Notes under the pieces: model-generated
What the model saw: the letters and a program-made list of their open reading frames with translations, nothing else
What the model was told of the DNA's origin: nothing
Databases searched by the model: none
Part shown: positions 59,901 to 64,000 of the stretch, piece after piece
Layout of the letters: each line of letters begins with the position of its first letter
Numbering within the stretch: position 1 is the first letter of the stretch
Program-made: the position numbers and the translations under genes
Source of the DNA: Corydoras sp. C115
Taxonomy: Eukaryota > Chordata > Actinopteri > Siluriformes > Callichthyidae
DNA length: 64,000 nt
Assembly: GCA_019802505.1 (NCBI GenBank)
Contig: JAFMOC010000031.1
Coordinates: 4,222,501 to 4,286,500 of the forward strand
Reading direction: 5' to 3'

Positions 59901-61200
59901 AGTTAACTGTTCATGTAAGGATATTTAGTCCCAATGCAAATATAAAATCAATCACCCAGTCATCCTGTAAAATTGGAATATTGGAAGAGATCATTTTTGT
60001 GAATACTTTGGGGAAGGCCTTGCATAAAAGCATAGTTGGGTCAGTTTGGTGTGGATAAGCTTGACGACTGAAGTCAAACTGCAGCCCACAGTTTATTTGA
60101 GACAAAACTTAATGCAGATTGTAAGACTTGACCTCTCGTCTAAAATCAGTATCTGATCTGATCTTGAAAATGCCGTTCTGGATAAATGAGTAGAATTTCT
60201 TACAAACAAATTCCAAATATTTATTTCCATAAAAAGTGTAAGCAGCTGTGGCAGTAAACAAAGGATCAACTGGAATGTCAAAAAAGCTTCTGTACTTATA
60301 TACTACTGTAAAAGCAATATTATTTCACATTTCTGGCAATTTAAGAATAAGGCTATTTGCTTATTAAATCTAGAACTTTTAGTTTTTGGCCAGGCAAGAT
60401 AGATATATAATTTTTTTATCTGAGTTAGAGAGTTAACCCTCTCCCACTTTCCTCTGCCACTCTTTAAACCGTTCTGCACCACCATGATGAAAGTGAAAAA
60501 CAACTTTGAGTGAATTTGCAGGTGAGGATGAAAGTACTGCGAGTGAAATAGATGGACTGACCCAATATAGCCGTGCTGAAGGACACAGGCTCTTTCTCCT
60601 TTCCATCGTTATAAAATGCCAGGTGCCATGTGCCTGGGTCCAGATACTGCACAAACACAGCCTCGTTCAGAACCACTGTCTGGATACTTCGCCTCTCTCG
60701 AGGAGACTCAACGACGCTCCATTTTTCCTTTCCGTCTAGGCGCTCCATGTAGTCATACTGCAGAAATAGAGACAGATGAAGAGTATTATTTTAAAGTTTA
60801 GCTCTGCAGTTACACTGTAGTACTGGTGACAGTGGATCATTTATGATGTGCAGGAGAACTCATTTCGCACTTGTAGTAAAATGCACAACCTGTAATGATA
60901 TTACTTTAATACAAGAAATTCTATAAGCACAATTTTTAGTTAATAGCAATACACAGTAACACATTTAGATTTTTTTTTGCATGAATGGATGTACCTGTGC
61001 ATGGGATGGGGGCAGGCCCTTGCGGATGTAGACCCCAAAAAGTGCATCTTTTCCCAAAGAGATATTGAATTTTAAAAACTGTGGTTGGTTAAGATGAAGA
61101 AGAGATCTCCAGAATACTCCTGGTGGCACCTCCTGAGTCACACGCCTGCCAACCTCCAGGTTACCTGTATCTATGCTGCTGTTTCGAACCGGTCCTGATG
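27624..61200 (-). CDS. tenm3: Teneurin-3, 5'-incomplete in the window
   Basis: Type II transmembrane adhesion receptor that binds latrophilins and other teneurins and guides synaptic partner choice. Coding exons from 5': 60995-61200, 60562-60757, 58444-58545, 54017-54211, 52038-52238, 50954-51139, 45265-45411, 42883-43093, 42514-42633, 41855-42116, 41096-41363, 39203-39346, 38679-38928, 38515-38535, 38197-38426, 35524-35678, 33649-34538, 32643-32818, 31128-31363, 30725-31021, 29006-30623, 28442-28572, 27624-28364. All junction phases agree; the sum is 6,983 bases, about 2,326 residues. Order: pre-EGF stalk, eight EGF repeats, transthyretin-like region, beta-plug, NHL propeller, YD shell, C-terminal toxin-like module. 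Identity as TENM3 rather than 1, 2 or 4 rests on the C-terminus (IQFLRQNEMGKR) and linkage to pdlim3. About 370 N-terminal residues, including the membrane segment, lie beyond 64000. Confidence 0.97.
29006..32818 (-). CDS. tenm3: tenm3 YD-repeat shell exons
   Basis: Exons 32643-32818, 31128-31363, 30725-31021 and the 1,618-base exon 29006-30623. Typical YD strands include YDSEGRLTNMTYPTG, YDAQGRPAIW, YEYDGDGQLSGV, YDLNGNMHLLNPG, YDLRDRITRLGDMQY and YDLQGHLFAMEV. The segment ends with an Rhs-core signature (DYDVLAARWTSPDY, then NLYMFKNNNPL) immediately before the exon border. The shell is a hollow barrel related to bacterial Tc/Rhs toxins. Confidence 0.95.
32395..32488 (+). repeat. 3' fragment of the SINE
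   Basis: CTCAGCGCC, GTTCCCCCTGGATATGCATG and AATTAAGCAGTCAAGATAAT match the SINE 3' half, with a poly-C run. It lies in the tenm3 intron between 31364 and 32642. Confidence 0.6.
32545..32626 (+). repeat. 25-bp direct repeat next to a tenm3 exon
   Basis: An identical 25-base unit (AATTAACATGCAAGGTGATG then GGTTT) occurs at 32545-32569 and 32602-32626, 57 bases apart. It ends 17 bases from the donor side of exon 32643-32818. Confidence 0.9.
33649..39346 (-). CDS. tenm3: tenm3 NHL beta-propeller exons
   Basis: Exons 39203-39346, 38679-38928, 38515-38535, 38197-38426, 35524-35678 and 33649-34538. Repeated propeller strands are visible: [79 protein letters not shown] and APDGTLYIADLNNIRIRA. This domain mediates teneurin-teneurin recognition. 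The last exon also starts the YD shell (NFSYTSDGEL, ETGWTTFYE). Confidence 0.95.
36350..36492 (+). repeat. 3' half of a SINE
   Basis: GTGTGCCCAGCGATGGATTG, ATCTGCCCAGCGCCCAAAAG and CCTGGATGGGCATGGGAAAC are shared with the intact copies. It lies in the tenm3 intron 35679-38196. Confidence 0.85.
37195..37250 (+). repeat. Possible LINE 3'-tail fragment
   Basis: AAGATAGACCTTTATTTGTC then CCACAATGGGGAAATTCACA resembles the conserved 3' end of non-LTR elements common in fish. The class is uncertain. Confidence 0.4.
38515..38535 (-). CDS. tenm3: tenm3 21-base microexon (splice site B)
   Basis: Between acceptor CACAAAG and donor GTGAGT lie 21 bases, phase 2 in and out, adding NKDFRHS-type residues: ELR-NKDFRH-SNNP with the exon, ELSNNP without. 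Human TENM3 has NKEFKH at the same place. It lies in the NHL propeller and is a known alternative insert that tunes teneurin homophilic adhesion and latrophilin binding. Confidence 0.93.
40595..40852 (+). repeat. SINE copy lacking its tRNA head
   Basis: Starts near TTCTCCCCGTGTGGGTTAC and continues through ATTGGGACCCTGTCCTGGGT and TTCTCCCCTGGATGGGCATG to AGGATTAAATGAAAGATAAT. The 5' head is missing, as expected from incomplete reverse transcription. Confidence 0.85.
41096..43093 (-). CDS. tenm3: tenm3 cysteine-rich, transthyretin-like and plug region
   Basis: Exons 42883-43093, 42514-42633, 41855-42116 and 41096-41363. Landmarks are DGLTDCMDPDCC, GENPFNA, VSFVKYPHYGYTLTRQDG, ERTVWLPWNSFYAMDT and [20 protein letters not shown]. 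In teneurin structures these form the TTR-related domain and the FN-like plug that seals the YD barrel. Confidence 0.93.
42745..42812 (+). repeat. 3' end of a second fish interspersed repeat
   Basis: AACCTACCCCCTTCAGATTA and CAACACCCTAACCACTGAGC match the end of the copy at 55335-55530. Confidence 0.6.
43372..43455. repeat. GA-rich simple sequence
   Basis: An AGAGAG-type purine tract of about 80 bases just 5' (in gene sense) of tenm3 exon 42883-43093. Confidence 0.9.
44090..44880 (-). mobile_element. Decayed L1-clade LINE fragment (endonuclease end)
   Basis: On the - strand a broken frame at 44399-44581 reads ...FFLISGSIIPCILHMQIH followed by TISDHAPVSITW. SDHAPVS is the conserved C-terminal motif of the L1/Tx1-type apurinic endonuclease, where ID-YFLIS and SDHAPV occur together. 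Flanking frames are interrupted by stops. The limits are approximate. It is a relic without coding capacity. Confidence 0.6.
45265..58545 (-). CDS. tenm3: tenm3 EGF-like repeats 1-8
   Basis: Exons 58444-58545, 54017-54211, 52038-52238, 50954-51139 and 45265-45411, all joined in phase 1. Eight EGF repeats are readable. EGF2 has GQYDKGSCTC and EGF5 has GHGTFIPDTGLCSC, where Tyr and Phe replace a cysteine. The resulting free cysteines are known in teneurins to form the disulfides of the covalent homodimer. EGF8 follows EGF7 directly (TIG then DGCPNLC), which is the short form at splice site A. Confidence 0.95.
47857..47941. repeat. (TA)n microsatellite
   Basis: About 42 uninterrupted TA units. 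Confidence 0.98.
50858..50931. repeat. (TA)n(TG)n microsatellite
   Basis: TA units followed by about 27 TG units with one C interruption. It ends 22 bases from the donor side of the EGF6/EGF7 exon. Confidence 0.97.
51630..51735 (+). repeat. Start of a second fish interspersed repeat
   Basis: TACATTTACATTTTGTCATT then CTTTTGTCCAAAGCGACTTC is the conserved opening of a repeat common in fish genomes. The rest of the unit is truncated here. Confidence 0.65.
54895..55145 (-). repeat. Strongly decayed SINE-like repeat
   Basis: ATAACCTATCCCAGTTGGGA, CCAATTTACTGAGCATG and TATGCAGACATAAGGAGAAC correspond to inverted tRNA-SINE blocks. Divergence is high. Confidence 0.45.
55335..55530 (+). repeat. Fish interspersed repeat, near full length
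   Basis: ACGCTTTTATCCAAAGCGAC at the start, TAAGGGTCTCGCTCAAGGAC in the middle, and GATTTGAACCCCCAACCTTC then CCCTGACCACCGAGCTAA at the end. The end carries a TTTGAACCCC element resembling an inverted pol III B box. Confidence 0.75.
57413..57530 (+). repeat. Decayed copy of the second fish repeat
   Basis: GATGCTTTAATGCAAGGTGA, TTGGAGCAATGAGGTTAACA and TAGGGTTTGAACTG follow the order of the copy at 55335. It abuts a SINE head at 57534. Confidence 0.5.
57534..57650 (+). repeat. 5' part of a SINE
   Basis: GTGCGGCAGAGCGGTTAACA, CATAATCTGGGTGGAGTTTC and CATGTTCTCCCTGTGTCCAT match the family head and early body; the 3' half is missing. A further degraded head lies at about 57236-57330. Confidence 0.65.
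60562..61200 (-). CDS. tenm3: tenm3 juxtamembrane ectodomain exons
   Basis: Exons 60995-61200 and 60562-60757. Signature stretches are RRVTQEVPPGVFWRS, FNISLGKDALFGVYIRKGLP and MERLDGKEKWSVVESPRERR. These are the first ectodomain residues visible and lie between the membrane segment and EGF1. The first exon begins in phase 1 after TTTCAG at 61201, so at least one more 5' exon must exist to the right. Confidence 0.95.
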
Positions 61201-64000
61201 CTGAAACAGTAAGATTATGGGGGAAAAAAATCAGATGCCTTCTGTGATCCCTTTTTCTAAAAACCAAACATAACAAAGGAACACTCAAAATATTGGCAGT
61301 TCTGAGTCACTACAAACAAGATGATAGACATGGGAAATAAATGAAGCATTTTATGTGTCCTGATAAAATAAGATAATTTTGAATCTTGAATGTGTTTCAA
61401 AACAGACAAAAAAGAAGGCACACACTCCTCCGAATAAAAGTGCCTTCATTCGAAAGCACAGTAAAACTAAAATGTCAAAAGTAAAAGAAAAACAGATTAC
61501 GGGGTGCTTTTCATTTCAGCTGAAATGCACTTCCATTAGAATCAATCAAGTGTTGCCCCTCACTTCCTATTTACTTGCTATAAGTTCAAGAAGCAGTGTG
61601 TACATATCAGTAATGTATTATGTATGCAGCATTATTTTCAACATGTGCAGGTTTAGACAACAACAAAAAAATCAGCTTACATGAACAACACCTTCATAGT
61701 CATATTAATGGCTCCATTTTACAGTGTAAAGGATTTGCAGAATTTTCTTTTTTTAACTTTAATTGCCTCAAACAATTGCTTCCCACTGACTGAGTCTCTC
61801 CAGCCAAACAGCTTTCAATCTGGATGCATGAGCCCCAGTTTAAGCCCCAGAAAGAAGAAAAAACAGCCATACAAATCATTAAAATAAAGTGACATAAAAT
61901 TTATTTGGCAATTAAAACATGTTTTGTTATGGGAATTATGTGAATATTAAACAAGATCAGAAAAACCTTTTTTGATATCCCTAACCACGTATGCAATTCT
62001 TGCTCTCAAGCCTATCTAAGAATCAGTGATCTAGTACATAGAATTCTATATGTCCACCAATCATTCTGCTGCAAAGCCAATCTCTCCTTTTACCAACCAA
62101 CCACCAACCGCTCCCACCTATCAAAGATGCCTGGCTGGGGACGCAAAAAATGATGTAATGTGTTGCTATCGTTGGTACATTTAACCAATTTTATTTTAAA
62201 GAATGTAATTCGATTTTGAGGTTTCACTTTATTTGTTATGAAAGTGGGTGGATAAAAACAAATACAACATGAAATGCTATGTGTTTTATATTAACTTATC
62301 TGTAAACAGCAGGCAGGATCACATATGCATATGTTTTCATTGGACCTCTGGCAATTGATGCCTGTAGCATCATTCTGATATGCAGCCATGACAGATGTCC
62401 AATGAATTCTGCATATCAAAGCAGCCCGACATTTTAACATCTCAATACCAGTTGCAGAAAATGTTTAAAGTCAATATGCACGGTACAGGAGATAAATAAT
62501 GTTTTCCTGTAATGTTGTCAGATATCTGCAAAATAAATCCATTGCAAGAATCAGACATCAAACCTTTGTGTATTAGCACAACTGCTGTTGCTTCAGGCCT
62601 CCCTTTTGAATAACTGTGTGCCAAATAATAAAGTGCCCTGGGAGGAACAGTGGACTAATACAATCAAGCCAAGAAAATGTAGCAGTTTTTGATGTACCCA
62701 CAGGGAATCTCTGAATTAGGCCTCTGCAATACCATTTCCACTGGTAGTGGCTCCATTGAGGAACAGCAGGGAAATATGTCGGAGACAGATATTTGTCTTG
62801 CTGCGTCTCCAAAAGGTTTCAAGAGATGCCACAGCATTGAAAGCATGTGCATTTTCCAGCCTAAGGCCTGTAGCACATGTCAACAGAACACGGACTCTGT
62901 TTACCCTTCTAATTATACATGCTGTTATCTATTTATGATTAATGGAAAGTTCTTTCGCTCGCAGTGTCTTCCTGTCCTATACCAGTCATTCATTTTTTTC
63001 AGAGCGCGATTGCTGAGGATATATGAATGCCGTGTCTTGTGGATTCTCACTATTTTGCTTCTGTGAGAGAAAACGCAGACACACATTTACAGTCCTGCTG
63101 TAATCAGGTCAATACGACACTGGAGACCACTGGTCTGACAGAGTAAAGCTGTGAAAAATGGTGAGAAAATAAAGAACAATGAAAGCACAATCAGGAAGAA
63201 GTGGCCATCGTAAGAGAGGAGCAAGACACTGCTCATTAATACAGGCCAGTAGGATCAAGCAAAGAAATAGAGCAACAGTGAAACGAATGAAGGAACGAAG
63301 ACAAAGACTCCTGAGGGAACATTGGGTGGCTCGGCACTAAAACAATTGTCTGACTATGTCCCAAGAAAGAATTATTTAATTAGAGCACCCCTAAAGCAAC
63401 ATGCAATCACATACAATTACCAGTTCATAAAGGACCACAGCATATAATGACTAGAACATGGCATAGAACTGAGATACCTCAAGAATAATAATGAAACAAA
63501 TTACGGAAATAGAAAAAATGGGTTTTTCAGTTTTTTTAGCCAAATCTCACTCCCGTGCACTTGGAATAACAGCCTCAAACACATTCATCCATCCATTATC
63601 TTCCACTTAATCCTATACTATGGTTGAGGAGGTGTTTCACCCAATACAAGGCACCAATTTATCCTGGGCACACACAAACCATGTGCTAATCACTAAGCCA
63701 CTGTGCCATCCCAGCCTGAAATATCAAAATGTCAAAGTTTGCTACAAAAAGAGTTTTTTATTTCAACACTAAAGATTAAATTTAATAAAAGCTCATCCTT
63801 TCATTGCATTAATTTTTTATTAATTTATCTGACAGTTTTCTATCATCCAATTCCCAAAAACCCAATGCACATGGTAGAAATTCATTCCATCACAGGCCAA
63901 CAAATTTATTCTGAAGAAACAAACCAAAAAAGCCTAAAGAGGCAAAACACAATGTTAATGTGCTGAGAGTGCATGTGTGAAGGTGTGAGTAGAAATGATG
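61201..64000 (-). other. tenm3 intron at the right edge of the window
   Basis: No further coding exon can be read up to the window end. A deleted SINE occupies 63585-63715. Bases 62285-63010 have balanced composition and no repeat signature; see findings. Confidence 0.6.
63585..63715 (-). repeat. Internally deleted SINE
   Basis: The family 3' end (ATTATCTTCCACTTAATCC) is followed after about 80 bases by the tRNA head in reverse (TGCTAATCACTAAGCCACTG). The central 200 bases of the body are missing. Confidence 0.75.

Noticed and set aside
62689..63066. 125-codon + strand open frame
   Set aside because: Low-complexity C-terminus, no family resemblance and no plausible promoter or splice partners. 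Kept only as a possible conserved element.
1..64000. CRISPR arrays, operons, phage or rRNA/tRNA genes
   Set aside because: The only regular repeats are microsatellites and SINEs. No spaced palindromic repeats and no intact tRNA or rRNA were seen; the tRNA-like boxes belong to SINE heads.

Overview
The window is vertebrate nuclear DNA, almost certainly from a teleost fish, possibly an ostariophysan. It is AT-rich, its genes are split by GT-AG introns, long TA/CA microsatellites are present, and a tRNA-headed SINE family typical of fish recurs about fifteen times. Exon boundaries below were read by hand. Reading phases were checked to close across the exon joins of all five genes.

Layout. Bases 1-1260 look like the 3' end of an upstream + strand transcript; synteny suggests sorbs2, but no coding exon is visible. 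pdlim3 (+, 3991-13849) encodes a PDZ-LIM Z-disc protein with two alternative middle cassettes, one heart-type and one skeletal-type. Three small genes follow on the - strand: cfap96 (15437-18443 coding; ciliary protein, human C4orf47), an unrecognised 108-residue gene (20175-21926) and a tstd1-type single-rhodanese sulfurtransferase (22798-25085). From about 26.07 kb to the right edge lies tenm3 on the - strand, a giant synaptic adhesion receptor. Twenty-three coding exons (27624-61200) give about 2,326 residues, from just before the EGF repeats to the stop codon. The cytoplasmic and transmembrane exons lie beyond base 64000.

PDLIM3, C4orf47 and TENM3 are linked on human 4q35, so most of this is an old vertebrate block; tstd1 and the 108-residue gene are the additions relative to human. 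The genes do not form a pathway. They serve striated muscle, cilia, sulfur metabolism and neuronal wiring.

I did not find a previously undescribed system. The best signals are: mutually exclusive pdlim3 cassettes that each carry their own ZM motif; a 21-base tenm3 microexon in the beta-propeller; preservation of a bacterial Rhs-type core-to-toxin boundary at one tenm3 exon junction; a recent SINE with a perfect 13-bp target-site duplication; a TIR-bearing MITE; an imperfect RFX X-box beside the cilia gene; an L1-type LINE relic; and the unassigned 108-residue gene.
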